Assembly: GCA_050692435.1 (NCBI GenBank)
Contig: JBOGVG010000103.1
Location: 1-64,000 of the forward strand
Direction: 5' to 3'
Source: AC-69 sp050692435
GTDB lineage: Bacteria > Actinomycetota > UBA4738 > HRBIN12
DNA length: 64,000 nt
Both the position numbers and the translations under genes were made by a program. Every line of letters starts with the position of its first letter. Positions within the stretch are counted from its first letter, which is position 1. Below the pieces are notes generated by a model. It did not search any database. It had not been told where the DNA came from and saw nothing but the letters and a program-made list of their open reading frames with translations. Shown here in pieces: positions 1-8,310 of this stretch.

Positions 1-53
1 ATCAAACACGCTCTCGCGCGTGCCCCGACCGAACTACAGGTGGATTTCAGTAA

Positions 54-1028
54 CTAGCACTCGCCCAGGTACAGGGTGTCGCGCACCGCCGGGTCGTCCA
101 AGTTGTCCTGGGTGACCACGGTGAGCGGGGTGGTGATCTGGGCCTCGAAGTCCTCACCGCGAAGTGACGCCACCGCGGTCCGGACGCCCTGGGCACCGAT
201 CTCCCGTGGGTTCTGGGCCACCAGGGCCTGGACCAGCCCCTCCTCGAGCTGCGCCACCTGACCGGGGCTCGCGTCGAAGCCGACCAGCTGAACCTGCTCC
301 TCCGCGTTGGCCTCCCTGAGCGCGGTGGCCGCGCCCTCGGCCGAGAACAGGTTGGTGGCGAAGATGCCCGCAAGGTCGGGGTTGGCCGCCAGCACCGCCG
401 AGGTGATCTCGGCCGCCCGGGTGGGGTCGTCGTTGTTGAACTCGGCACCCAGGTACTCGATGCCGGGCTCGGCTTCGATCACTTCCTCGAACCCCTGCAC
501 GCGCTCCTCCACGGTCGAGACTCCCGGCTGGGTGGTGTTCACGAACACCGTTCCCTCGCCGCCGATCAGTTCGACCAGCGCCTCCCCGGCCGCTCTGCCG
601 CCCTCGACGTTGTCCGTGGCGATCCGGGAGACGCCGATGTTCGGATCGTCCACGATCGTGTCGACCAGCACGACGGTGATCCCGGCGTCCTGCGCCGCCT
701 GGAGCGGCCCGGCCAGGGCAGTCCGCTCCGTCGGCGCGATGAGGATGGCATCCGGCTGCTGCGCCACCACCGCTTCGACGATCGGGATCTGCTCCGTGGG
801 GTCGAACGCGCTGGGCCCCTGGACGGAGTAGTTCACTCCGAGCTCATCCGCGGCGGCCTGAGCTCCACAGTCCATCGTGATATAGAACTCGTCCCCCGCG
901 ACTCCCTGGATGAGGACGATGTCCAGCGGCTCTTCCCCGCCGTCCGCTGCCTCGTCATCGCCGCCGCACGCCGCTGCCACCAGGGCGACCGAGGCCACCA
1001 GAGCCAGCAAGGCTCGTCTTCCCCTCAT
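54..1028 (-). CDS. Sugar ABC transporter substrate-binding lipoprotein (RbsB-like)
   Basis: 324 residues. The N-terminus is a lipoprotein signal: basic MRGRR, a hydrophobic stretch, then a lipobox ending at Cys21 (AAAC), followed by an acidic linker. The rest reads as a type I periplasmic binding protein of the ribose/autoinducer group (DIVLIQGVAGDEFY near residue 36, QPDAILIAPT near 90, VDTIVDDPNIGVSR near 125, GIFATNLFSAEG near 225). It should sit lipid-anchored outside the membrane and hand a sugar or sugar-like ligand to the permease. It is the last gene of the operon LacI regulator, ATPase, permease, binding protein. A GGAGGGGGG-type Shine-Dalgarno sequence precedes the ATG. The exact ligand cannot be read from the sequence. 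Confidence 0.9.
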   Translation of the reverse strand: MRGRRALLALVASVALVAAACGGDDEAADGGEEPLDIVLIQGVAGDEFYITMDCGAQAAADELGVNYSVQGPSAFDPTEQIPIVEAVVAQQPDAILIAPTERTALAGPLQAAQDAGITVVLVDTIVDDPNIGVSRIATDNVEGGRAAGEALVELIGGEGTVFVNTTQPGVSTVEERVQGFEEVIEAEPGIEYLGAEFNNDDPTRAAEITSAVLAANPDLAGIFATNLFSAEGAATALREANAEEQVQLVGFDASPGQVAQLEEGLVQALVAQNPREIGAQGVRTAVASLRGEDFEAQITTPLTVVTQDNLDDPAVRDTLYLGEC

Positions 1029-1061
1029 GATGATTCCCCCCTCCTTTCCGGTTCCTCGCTC

Positions 1062-2108
1062 CTACTGTCTCTCCCTGGCACGACGCTTCACCTGGTCGAA
1101 GTACACCGCCAGGATCAGCACGGCGCCCACCGCGACCTGCTGCCAGAACGGCCGGATCCCGAGGATGATGAACCCGTTCCGCAGGATGGCCGGGATGAAG
1201 ACGCCCACCACCGTGCCGAACACCGCCCCCCTTCCACCGAACAGGCTGGTCCCGCCGATGACCACCGCCGCGATCGTCTGGAGGTTATCGGTCCCATGCC
1301 CCTCGATCGTGGTCGTTGTGAACCGGGCCAGGAGCACGTACCCGGCCAGCCCGGCGAGCAGGCCGGACAGCGCGTACACCTTGATCAGGTGCCGGGGCAC
1401 GTTGATGCCGGCCCTTCGGGACGCCTCCGCGTTCGACCCGATCGCGTACGTGTACCGACCGAACTGGGTCAAATGCAGGAGGATCGCGCCGACGATCGTG
1501 ACCGCCGCGGCGATCAGCACCAGGTAGGGGATGTGGCCGAACAGCCGGCCGATGCCCACCGTGGTCACCAGTTCCGTCGGCACCGCCCGTCTGACGTTGA
1601 TGCCCCCGCTGAGCAGCAACGCGGCCCCCTGGGCCATGCCCAGCGTGCCGAGGGTCACGATGAGCGCCGGGATCCGGGTTTTGGCGATGAGCAACCCGTT
1701 CAATAGCCCCCACGCCACGCCGGCCAGCAGCGAGCTCCCCAGCCCGGCCAGGATGACGTCCATCCCTTCGGCCCCCATCTCCCGCATGAGCAGGGACGCC
1801 ACGACCTGAGAGAACACCAGCACCGACCCGACCGAGAGGTCGATCCCCGACGTGATGATCACGAACGTCATGCCCACAGCGATGATCAGCAGGCTCGACG
1901 CGTCGATCATGATGTTGCGCAGGTTGAAGACCGAGGCGAACGAGTCGAAGTCAAGGATGGAGAAGACGGCGATGATCACCACCAGCACCAGGAAGATCCA
2001 GGTGGACGTGGCGGCCGTCAGGGTGGCCAGGGCGGTCCGGGGCGGCTCCGCCTCCTCGGGGGGAGGGACGAGCTCCGCCGCCTCGACCGGCACCTTCTCC
2101 CGCGCCAT
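1062..2108 (-). CDS. Sugar ABC transporter permease (RbsC family)
   Basis: 348 residues from the ATG at 2108 (MAREKVPVEA). A hydrophilic N-terminus of about 30 residues precedes the multi-helix BPD_transp_2 permease domain. Family landmarks include GMTFVIITSGIDLSVGSV and AVVIGGTSLFGGRGAVFGT, the latter being the usual cytoplasmic coupling region of ribose-type permeases. The frame stays open further upstream, but that part lies inside the ATPase gene and has no family similarity. The start overlaps the ATPase stop by one base (TGATG), which suggests translational coupling. It forms the channel with the neighbouring ATPase and binding protein. Confidence 0.92.
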   Translation of the reverse strand: MAREKVPVEAAELVPPPEEAEPPRTALATLTAATSTWIFLVLVVIIAVFSILDFDSFASVFNLRNIMIDASSLLIIAVGMTFVIITSGIDLSVGSVLVFSQVVASLLMREMGAEGMDVILAGLGSSLLAGVAWGLLNGLLIAKTRIPALIVTLGTLGMAQGAALLLSGGINVRRAVPTELVTTVGIGRLFGHIPYLVLIAAAVTIVGAILLHLTQFGRYTYAIGSNAEASRRAGINVPRHLIKVYALSGLLAGLAGYVLLARFTTTTIEGHGTDNLQTIAAVVIGGTSLFGGRGAVFGTVVGVFIPAILRNGFIILGIRPFWQQVAVGAVLILAVYFDQVKRRARERQ

Positions 2109-2869
2109 CAGGACGCCGCCTCCAGGCCGGCACCGGTCATGGCGCCCACGACCTGCTCCATGCTGACCTGGTCCGGCCGGACGGTGGCCACCCGTCTTCC
2201 CAGCCGCAGGACCTGGATCCGGTCGGCCACCTCGAACACCTGGGGAAGGTTGTGGCTGATCAACACGACGGACATGCCCGAGCCCCGGAGGCGCCGGATG
2301 AGCTCGAGGACCCTGTGCGCCTGCACCACCCCGAGGGCGGCGGTCGGCTCGTCCATGAAGATCACCCGGCTGGCCCACGTCACAGCCCGACTGACCGCGA
2401 CGGCCTGGCGCTGCCCTCCAGAGAGCATCGCGACCTCCACGTCGATGTCCTGGAGGCCGATCCCCAGGGTTGCGAACGCATCCTTGGCCTTCTCGCGCAT
2501 GGCCTTCTTGTCGATGAACCCGAGCTTCCCTCGAAACCCGGGCTGCCGGATCTCTCGGCCGAGGAACAGGTTCGCCGCCGGGTCGAGGTCGGCGGCCAGA
2601 GCGAGGTCCTGGTATACGGTCTCCAGACCGAGGTGCCGGGCCGCGATGGGGGTCTCGATCGACCGGGTCTTCCCGTCGAACCAGATCTCCCCGCCGTCGG
2701 GCTGGACCGTCCCCGACAGGATCTTGATCAAGGTGCTCTTGCCGGCCCCGTTGTCTCCGACGAGCGCCGCCACTTCCCCCGGGAACACGTCGAAGTTGGT
2801 GCCCTGGAGGGCGCGGACGTGCCCGTAGCTCTTGACGATACCCCTGGCCTCGAGGAGGTGGCCGTTCAT
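2108..2869 (-). CDS. Sugar ABC transporter ATP-binding protein (single-domain RbsA type)
   Basis: 253 residues from the ATG at 2869. Walker A is GDNGAGKST near residue 38, the signature is LSGGQRQ near 145, Walker B is VIFMDEPTAALG near 165, and the H-loop lies in VVLISHN. Only one nucleotide-binding domain is present, so the transporter uses a homodimer, unlike the fused two-domain RbsA of E. coli. A GTG at 2893 that overlaps the lacI-type stop as GTGA is an alternative start adding eight residues; the overlap habit of this genome makes it credible. It energises sugar uptake with the adjacent permease. The frame stays open far upstream, but that part is antisense and shadow sequence. Confidence 0.9.
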   Translation of the reverse strand: MNGHLLEARGIVKSYGHVRALQGTNFDVFPGEVAALVGDNGAGKSTLIKILSGTVQPDGGEIWFDGKTRSIETPIAARHLGLETVYQDLALAADLDPAANLFLGREIRQPGFRGKLGFIDKKAMREKAKDAFATLGIGLQDIDVEVAMLSGGQRQAVAVSRAVTWASRVIFMDEPTAALGVVQAHRVLELIRRLRGSGMSVVLISHNLPQVFEVADRIQVLRLGRRVATVRPDQVSMEQVVGAMTGAGLEAAS

Positions 2870-2889
2870 CGCGGCGCGGTCCGAGGTCG

Positions 2890-3903
2890 TCACGGCCCGG
2901 ACCGCCTGGCGATCTCGCCGGAACCCCGGGGCACGAGGCGTGTGGGGAGCACGATCCGCTGCGGGGGGCGCTCGTCGCCGGCCAGCCGGCCGAAGAGCAG
3001 CTCGGCCCCGGCCCGGCCCATCTCGGCCGGGTCGTGCTTCACCACCGTGACCGGTACCGGAAGCATGTCCGCCAGCTCGAAGTCGTCGAACCCCACCAGC
3101 GCGAAGGTGGATTCCCGGCCCCGGAGCGCCCGCAGCACGCCGATGCTGGCCCGGTTGTTCGTGGTGAAGACCGCCGTGGGCGGATCGGCCATCGAGAGTA
3201 GCTCCCGGGTGGCCGCCTTCGCCTCGGTGACGTCCCGCCAACCGAGGCGCACCAGGGACTCGTCGACCGTCACGCCCGCCGCAGCCATGGCCTCCCGGAA
3301 CCCCCTCACCCTCTGGGCGACGGTATACACGGTCGGCGGATCGCCCACCACGCCGATCCGCCGGTGCCCGTGGGCCAGGAGGTGCTCGATCGCATGACGA
3401 GCGCCGCCCACGTTGTCGATGAGGACCTCGTCCGCCTTGACTCGCCGGGCCGGCCGATCCATGAACACGACCGGCGTGCCGTGTCGGATCTCCTCGAGCA
3501 GGTAGCTGTGGTCCTGGCCGGCCGGAACGATCAGGAGTCCGGTGACCTGCCGCTCGAGGAGCGTGCCCACCGCCTTTTGCTCCGCCGCGGGGTTCTCGTC
3601 GGAGCTCGCGATGACGACCATGTGGCCGTGCGCGCGCGCGATCTCCTCCACCCCCCGGGCGATGCTGGAGTAGAAGGGGTTGCGAACGTCCTCGATGACG
3701 AGGCCCACGGTGGCCGGCCGCTGCCTCCGGCGAAGATTCCGGGCGGTGTCGTTGGCCCGGTACCCGAGCACCGCCACCGCCTCTCGGACCCTCGCCGCGG
3801 TCTCGGCCCGGACGCCCCGTTCCTCGTTCACCACCCGCGAGACGGTCTTCAGGCTGACCCCGGCCACCCCCGCCACGTCCACCATGGTGGGCCGCGCCCT
3901 CAT
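2890..3903 (-). CDS. LacI family transcriptional regulator of the sugar ABC operon
   Basis: 337 residues. The helix-turn-helix and hinge are MVDVAGVAGVSLKTVSRVVN at about residues 7-26 and VLGYRANDTARNLR near 45-60. The periplasmic-binding-like effector domain starts near 65 (PATVGLVIEDVRNPFYSSI) and continues to the C-terminus. It is the first gene of the operon, so it probably autoregulates together with the transporter. A perfect 12-bp palindrome with the CG centre typical of LacI operators lies about 100 bp upstream, on a candidate promoter. The effector is presumably the transported sugar or its phosphate; this is inference. Confidence 0.92.
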   Translation of the reverse strand: MRARPTMVDVAGVAGVSLKTVSRVVNEERGVRAETAARVREAVAVLGYRANDTARNLRRRQRPATVGLVIEDVRNPFYSSIARGVEEIARAHGHMVVIASSDENPAAEQKAVGTLLERQVTGLLIVPAGQDHSYLLEEIRHGTPVVFMDRPARRVKADEVLIDNVGGARHAIEHLLAHGHRRIGVVGDPPTVYTVAQRVRGFREAMAAAGVTVDESLVRLGWRDVTEAKAATRELLSMADPPTAVFTTNNRASIGVLRALRGRESTFALVGFDDFELADMLPVPVTVVKHDPAEMGRAGAELLFGRLAGDERPPQRIVLPTRLVPRGSGEIARRSGP

Positions 3904-4004
3904 CCCCTCGTCCTCGTCGCTCCCCGATGTGGGCTGCCCCTAGATGCTCGTCGCCACCGAGCGCGTCGGTCCTGTCGTCCCCTGACGGGCAAACAACCCT
4001 GGCA

Positions 4005-4050
4005 GACAACGTTGTCATGCACTCAAGCATGGCCTTCCAGAAGTTGTCAA
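4005..4050 (-). promoter_or_regulatory. Promoter and LacI-type operator of the sugar ABC operon
   Basis: Read on the minus strand, a perfect -35 TTGACA (4050 to 4045) is followed after 18 bp by a weak -10 TTGAGT (4026 to 4021). A perfect palindrome GACAACGTTGTC (4005-4016) then falls at the expected transcription start. A central CpG in a 12-16 bp palindrome is typical of LacI-family operators. A second half-site, GTTGTC, overlaps the -35. This placement would allow direct steric repression of the regulator-transporter operon. Confidence 0.7.
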
Positions 4051-4105
4051 GCCGAGGCCGTGGGGCCGCCGTCGGGCTGGCGTGGGATGTGGGGCAGGCC
4101 GAGGG

Positions 4106-4175
4106 GTCGGCCGGTGGGCCGGCCGCGGGGCCGGTGGGGCCGGTCGCTGGGCTGGTGGGGCCGGCCGATGGGTGG
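4106..4175. repeat. Degenerate GC-rich tandem repeat (GGGGCCGGTS units)
   Basis: The roughly 310-bp gap between the divergent lacI-type gene and the SDR gene holds the operator near 4010 and, in its right half, imperfect tandem units of about 10-12 bp built from GGCCGGTGGG and GGGCCGGTCGCT. The run ends just before a TATCGT element at 4178-4183 that could be the -10 of the SDR gene. No gene is apparent here. The function is unknown; slipped-strand instability is possible. Confidence 0.55.
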
Positions 4176-4217
4176 GCTATCGTCTTCCCCTGAACCGCAG
4201 CATCTCTGGGGGTCGCC

Positions 4218-4916
4218 ATGGCTGCATCCTGGGCGATCGTGACCGGGGGCGGCTCGGGTCTCGGCCTGGCGCTGGCCGAGGGCCTGGGCCGAACCGGGAT
4301 CGCGGTCGCCATCCTCGGTCGTGATCCGGACCGGTTGAACGACGCGCTCCGGCGCTTGCGGGCGGGCGGAGGGGACGCCGAGGGCTTCCCCTGCGACGTG
4401 TCCAGGCAAGCCGACGTCCGAGACGCCTTCTCGCGGATCTCCCGCGACCGTGATGTGAGGCTCCTGTTCAACGTGGCGGGTGCGGGACGCTTCGGGCCTG
4501 TGGAGGAGCTCACCGAGGACGCGATCGACGAGGTCCTGTCGGGGAACCTGAGGGGGCTGATGATGGCCACGGCCGCGGCGCTGCCCGTCTTTCGCGCCGC
4601 CGGAGGCGGGACCATCGTCACCGTACTGTCATCCGCCGCCCTGGTGGGCCGGCCCAACGAGGCCGCCTACTGCGCCGCGAAATGGGGAGGCCGGGGGTTC
4701 ATGGAGGCCTTGCGAGCCGCGCTCAAGGGGAGCTCCATCCGGACGCTCACGGTCTACCCCGGCGGGATGCGGACCCCGTTCTGGGGCCCGGACGTGGGGG
4801 AGCCGCCCGACCTCGACACCTACATGGATCCGCGTGACGTGGCCGCTCAGATCCTGGGGGTGGTCCTCGACCCCGGCGGAGCCCACGTCACCGAGATGAC
4901 GATCGCTCGAGGCTGA
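4218..4916 (+). CDS. Short-chain dehydrogenase/reductase (SDR)
   Basis: 232 residues, a normal length for a classical SDR. The cofactor motif is TGGGSGLG at residues 9-16, and Arg/Asp at GRDPDRL suggests NADP(H). The NVAGAG-like strand occurs near 85, the catalytic Ser near 138 (TVLSSAAL), and Tyr-x3-Lys as YCAAK at about 151-155, so catalysis should be intact. It is transcribed divergently from the sugar operon and followed 10 bp downstream by an MFS gene. The substrate cannot be assigned. Confidence 0.88.
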   Translation: MAASWAIVTGGGSGLGLALAEGLGRTGIAVAILGRDPDRLNDALRRLRAGGGDAEGFPCDVSRQADVRDAFSRISRDRDVRLLFNVAGAGRFGPVEELTEDAIDEVLSGNLRGLMMATAAALPVFRAAGGGTIVTVLSSAALVGRPNEAAYCAAKWGGRGFMEALRAALKGSSIRTLTVYPGGMRTPFWGPDVGEPPDLDTYMDPRDVAAQILGVVLDPGGAHVTEMTIARG

Positions 4917-4926
4917 AGATCCGCCG

Positions 4927-6381
4927 ATGAAGGGGACCCTGGCACGGTCGCGCGAGGCGCTCCGGAGCCACGACTTCCGCAAGCTGTTCGCCATCCGGTT
5001 GGTCAGTCAGTCCGCGGACGGGCTGTTCCAGGCGGCCCTGGTCGCCTCTGTCGTGTTCAACCCGGAGGAGCAAAGCACCGCGGTGGGATTCGCCATCGCC
5101 ACCCTGGTGGTCTTGCTTCCGTTCTCGATCATCGGTCCGTTCACCGGCGTGTTCATCGACCGGTGGTCCAGGCGGCAGATCCTGGTGGTCGCCCCGTGGC
5201 TACGGGCTGCGGTGGTGGGGCTCGCATTGCTCGATCCGACGAGCGCTGCGACCCCCTTCTACGCCGGCGTCCTGATGGTGTTCTCGGTGAACCGCTTCTA
5301 CCTGGCCACGGCGCAGGCCGTGGTGCCGCGGCTGGTCCCCATCCAGGACCTGCTCATGGCGAACTCGATGGCCACGGTCGGCGGGACCGTGGCGCTCCTG
5401 GTCGGCGTGTTCGCGGGTGGATGGGTGTCCGATGTGTTCGGCAACGTGCCGGTGATCGCGGCAGCCGGCTCGATGTGGATCCTGGCCTCGCTCATCGCTT
5501 CCAGGATCACCGCGAGCCTCGTGCCGCATCACCTGCCCCAGACGCCGGTTCGCGACGAGCTCCACCGGGTGACCCGGGAGTTCGCCGACGGTATCCACCG
5601 CCTGGCCCGAACGCCGCGGGCCGTCGGTCCGATCACCTCGATCACGCTGGACCAGATGGGCCAGGGCATCGTGCTGGTCCTCTCGCTGTTCGTGTTCGAG
5701 GAGCAGTTCAAGGAGGGCGTGGGGTCCTTCTCGAACCTGATCGGCGCAGGCGGCGTCGGCGTGCTGCTCGGCATCCTCACGGTGGGGAAGCTGGAAGAGC
5801 GGTTCGCCAAGGAGCGGATCGTATCCGGCGCGTTCTTCATCGGCGCGGTGGCGCTCCTGGCCCTGTCCACCCACATCACCGGCCTCACGGTGCTCGTCGG
5901 GAGCTTCGCGGTCGGCCTCACCTTCGCGTGGAAGAAGGTCCCCGTGGACACCATGGTCCAGGAGGCCATCCCCGACGGCTACCGGGGGCGCGTGTTCGCC
6001 GTGTACGACGTGGCCTACAACCTGTCGCGGATCGGGGCGGCGTTCCTGGCCATCCCCATGCTCCATTACCTCAGCCCCGCGTGGTCGGTGGCGATCATCG
6101 GGGTGGTCTTCCTGCTGTGGACACCGGTGCTCCCCCTCTGGATCGCCCGCTCGCCCGAGCTGATGATCCGGTTCTACGAGGGCGGGAGAGCGGAGGAGTG
6201 GCCTCGGGCCGTGATCTGGGGAGGGGTCGAGGAGCGGGTCGAGGTCGAGCGCTCGTGGCTCGAGGAGCGAAACGGCCGCCGCTTGACCTGCTACCGCCTG
6301 GCCCTAGAGGACGGGACGGTCATCGAGGTGTCCAGGCCGGACGGTGCCGAGACCTGGCGGTTGGACCGCGAGCTCTCGTAG
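4927..6381 (+). CDS. MFS transporter with a hydrophilic C-terminal extension
   Basis: 484 residues. About 12 transmembrane helices fill residues 15-405, with an MFS-3-like loop after helix 2 (DRWSRRQILVVAPW). After the last helix (VVFLLWTPVLPLWIARSPEL) comes a charged cytoplasmic tail of about 75 residues containing RVEVERSWLEERNGRRLTCY and EDGTVIEVSRPDG, which looks like a small all-beta fold. It lies 10 bp after the SDR gene, so the two are probably cotranscribed. Efflux is the usual role of this subgroup; the substrate is unknown. Confidence 0.82.
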   Translation: MKGTLARSREALRSHDFRKLFAIRLVSQSADGLFQAALVASVVFNPEEQSTAVGFAIATLVVLLPFSIIGPFTGVFIDRWSRRQILVVAPWLRAAVVGLALLDPTSAATPFYAGVLMVFSVNRFYLATAQAVVPRLVPIQDLLMANSMATVGGTVALLVGVFAGGWVSDVFGNVPVIAAAGSMWILASLIASRITASLVPHHLPQTPVRDELHRVTREFADGIHRLARTPRAVGPITSITLDQMGQGIVLVLSLFVFEEQFKEGVGSFSNLIGAGGVGVLLGILTVGKLEERFAKERIVSGAFFIGAVALLALSTHITGLTVLVGSFAVGLTFAWKKVPVDTMVQEAIPDGYRGRVFAVYDVAYNLSRIGAAFLAIPMLHYLSPAWSVAIIGVVFLLWTPVLPLWIARSPELMIRFYEGGRAEEWPRAVIWGGVEERVEVERSWLEERNGRRLTCYRLALEDGTVIEVSRPDGAETWRLDRELS

Positions 6382-6393
6382 GCGCCTCCGCTC

Positions 6394-6768
6394 CTATCCC
6401 GGCTCCGGCCCGTCGACGTTCACGACGGGCTCGCCGGTGCCCGACCGGGTCACGATGATCTCGGCTTCCACGGCGCTCGGGTTGCTTTCGCGGTGGATGG
6501 CGCCCCTCGGCACGTAGAGGAAGTCGCCCGGCCCCGCCTCAACGATCTCCCTCCCGCCGCGGCCGAACTCCATGCGAACCGCGCCGGATGAGACGTAGAT
6601 CGAGGTTTCCAAGTCGCCGTGGTGGTGCCAGCCGGATACCATGCCAGGAGCGGTCCTTGCGAAGCCGGACCACATCTCCGGCGTTGCGATCGCCTCCTCG
6701 CGGGTCATCCCCGGTGTTGGCTGTCCGGTACTGCGCTCCTCCGGGCTGATCCTGCGAATGCCGGCCAC
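6394..6768 (-). CDS. Cupin domain protein
   Basis: 124 residues from the GTG at 6768, chosen because a GAGGA Shine-Dalgarno lies 7 nt before it; the frame runs further upstream without family resemblance. It is a single double-stranded beta-helix cupin. Motif 1 is GWHHHGDLETSIYVSSG (metal ligands His, His, Glu), and motif 2 is GDFLYVPRGAIHRESN, a near-perfect match to G(x5)PxG(x2)H(x3)N. It is convergent with the MFS gene, 12 bp apart. Small single-domain cupins include isomerases, dioxygenases and sensors; no specific reaction can be assigned. Confidence 0.82.
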   Translation of the reverse strand: MAGIRRISPEERSTGQPTPGMTREEAIATPEMWSGFARTAPGMVSGWHHHGDLETSIYVSSGAVRMEFGRGGREIVEAGPGDFLYVPRGAIHRESNPSAVEAEIIVTRSGTGEPVVNVDGPEPG

Positions 6769-6844
6769 TCGAACATCCTCACATGCCACGAGAGTCCGAG
6801 TCGAATGGGGATTGGTGTCACGAGCTACTGGGCCACTCGTCCTC

Positions 6845-6870
6845 CCGAAGGAACCCTTCGGTTTGATTCT
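6845..6870 (+). terminator. Hairpin plus T-rich tail upstream of the lipoprotein gene
   Basis: CCGAAGG (6845-6851), a 3-nt loop and CCTTCGG (6855-6861) form a perfect 7-bp stem followed by TTTGATTCT. No plus-strand gene lies immediately upstream. It may therefore be an attenuator in the leader of the lipoprotein gene at 6923, or it may stop read-through from elsewhere. Confidence 0.4.
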
Positions 6871-6922
6871 CGCGTGGGAAGGCCCGGGACCTGCGAGACT
6901 CGGAGCAAGGAAGGAAGGCGGG

Positions 6923-7489
6923 ATGCGGAACCGGATGCTGATCTCGATCCTGCTCGCCACGGTGATGTCCGTGGCGGCGTGCGCCGAGGAGGGTGGGGAT
7001 GTGGCCACGCCCGCCCCCACACCGTTACCGACGACCGGGTCGCCCTCTCCCGGCCCATCGCCCACCGGATCCCCTTCGCCGGCGCCGGGCACCGACCTCG
7101 GGGACGGCCGGCACTTCGGTTACATCGAGTCGGTCGACATCAGGCCGCTCCCCGGGACGATGGTGTTCGACCTGGCTTACTTCCTGACCGGGGATGAGGC
7201 CAACGAGGCCGCGGAGGAGCACGGAGACGAGACCCCTGTGCCGAACGACTACTACATCGTGAACGACAACCCGAGGCTCAGGACGCTCGTGGTGTCTCGC
7301 GACATCAGGATCCTGCTGATCGACTGGAAGAACTGCTGTGACCGGTTCTCGGCCGACCCGGGCCGGTTCCAGGACTCCTTCGCCCTGGACGAGTACCCGC
7401 CCGGCAACTACAAGGGGAAGTTCTCCCAGTACTGGCTCACGGTGAAGGGTGGCGTCGTGTCGGCCATCGAGGAGCAGTACCTGCCGTGA
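6923..7489 (+). CDS. Secreted lipoprotein of unknown function
   Basis: 188 residues from the ATG at 6923, which has an AAGGAAGG Shine-Dalgarno; upstream in-frame codons have no signal. The signal MRNRMLISILLATVMSVAAC ends in a lipobox cysteine at residue 20. Next is a Pro/Ser/Thr linker (SPSPGPSPTGSPSPAPG) typical of actinobacterial surface proteins, then a compact globular domain from about residue 55 with a Cys-Cys pair (DWKNCCDRF). I do not recognise the domain. The stop overlaps the next gene's start as GTGA, so it is coupled to the peptidase gene. Confidence 0.8.
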   Translation: MRNRMLISILLATVMSVAACAEEGGDVATPAPTPLPTTGSPSPGPSPTGSPSPAPGTDLGDGRHFGYIESVDIRPLPGTMVFDLAYFLTGDEANEAAEEHGDETPVPNDYYIVNDNPRLRTLVVSRDIRILLIDWKNCCDRFSADPGRFQDSFALDEYPPGNYKGKFSQYWLTVKGGVVSAIEEQYLP

Positions 7490-8265
7490 CACGCATTCGG
7501 GGAGGGGCCGGTCCGCTCTCCGCCCTGGTCCTCCTTGCCTCGCTCACGGCGTGCGCTTCCGGGGCGACCAAGTCGCGAACCGCCGGCGATTCCACCTCGA
7601 CCCCAGGGGCGAGCGCCGCGGCCAGCTCTTCGCCGACCGCTCGGACATCCCCGAGCCCCCCGGCGCTCCCGGCCAGGTTCCGGGGAACCGTCTCGCGGAT
7701 CCCCCCCGACCTCCAGGCGGAGATGCGCGGAACGACGTGGCGGCCCGGGTGTCCGGTGGACCTCAGCGACTTCCGGCTCCTGACCCTCCGCTACTGGGGC
7801 TTCGACGGCACCGTGCATGAGGGCCCCATGGTGGTGAACGAGAGCGTGGCCGCCGACGTGGTGTGGGTGTTCCGGCAGCTGTTCGAGGCCCGGTTCCCCA
7901 TCAAGCGCATGCACCTGTCCCGCCGGTACCGCCCGAACCACGATGACCCCAACGACAAGCGCGACTACACGGCCGCGTTCAACTGCCGTCCGGTGATCAC
8001 CCCCCGGGGACCGCTCGGCACGTGGTCGCAGCACTCCTATGGATGGGCCATCGACATCAACCCCATCGAGAACCCCTACGTCGGGGCCGACGGCTACGTG
8101 CGGAATCGCAACGCCCGCCCCTTCCGCGACCGGTCCCTGGACGTGCCGGGGATGATCCACTCCGGGGACGTCGTGGTCCGGTCGTTCGCGGCGATCGGGT
8201 GGGGGTGGGGCGGCTCCTGGTCGAGCGGCCCGGACTACATGCACTTCTCGCTGACCGGGCGCTGA
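7486..8265 (+). CDS. Exported M15 family D-Ala-D-Ala carboxypeptidase-like protein
   Basis: 259 residues, GTG start overlapping the upstream stop (GTGA). There is an N-terminal signal or lipobox (ALVLLASLTACASG), then a Ser/Pro-rich linker to about residue 65. The VanY/M15_4-type domain has zinc ligands in SQHSYGWAIDIN (about 182-193, pattern SxHxxGxAxD) and DYMHFS (about 250). The usual role is trimming peptidoglycan stem peptides outside the cell. Its coupling with the preceding lipoprotein suggests a joint envelope function. Confidence 0.85.
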   Translation: MTRIRGGAGPLSALVLLASLTACASGATKSRTAGDSTSTPGASAAASSSPTARTSPSPPALPARFRGTVSRIPPDLQAEMRGTTWRPGCPVDLSDFRLLTLRYWGFDGTVHEGPMVVNESVAADVVWVFRQLFEARFPIKRMHLSRRYRPNHDDPNDKRDYTAAFNCRPVITPRGPLGTWSQHSYGWAIDINPIENPYVGADGYVRNRNARPFRDRSLDVPGMIHSGDVVVRSFAAIGWGWGGSWSSGPDYMHFSLTGR

Positions 8266-8269
8266 CCCG

Positions 8270-8310
8270 GCGGCCGCCGACCCGGCGTTGACCGGGCGGC
8301 CGGCGGCCGC
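8270..8310. terminator. Bidirectional terminator-like hairpin
   Basis: GCGGCCGCCG (8270-8279) pairs perfectly with CGGCGGCCGC (8301-8310), with an inner CCCGG/CCGGG stem. It lies between the convergent M15 peptidase and DsrE-like genes. There is no T tract, as is common in high-GC actinobacteria. Confidence 0.55.

Noticed and set aside
2870..4657. Upstream extension of the ABC ATPase frame to 849 residues
   Set aside because: The extra part is antisense to or out of frame with the lacI-type and SDR genes and has no recognisable domain.
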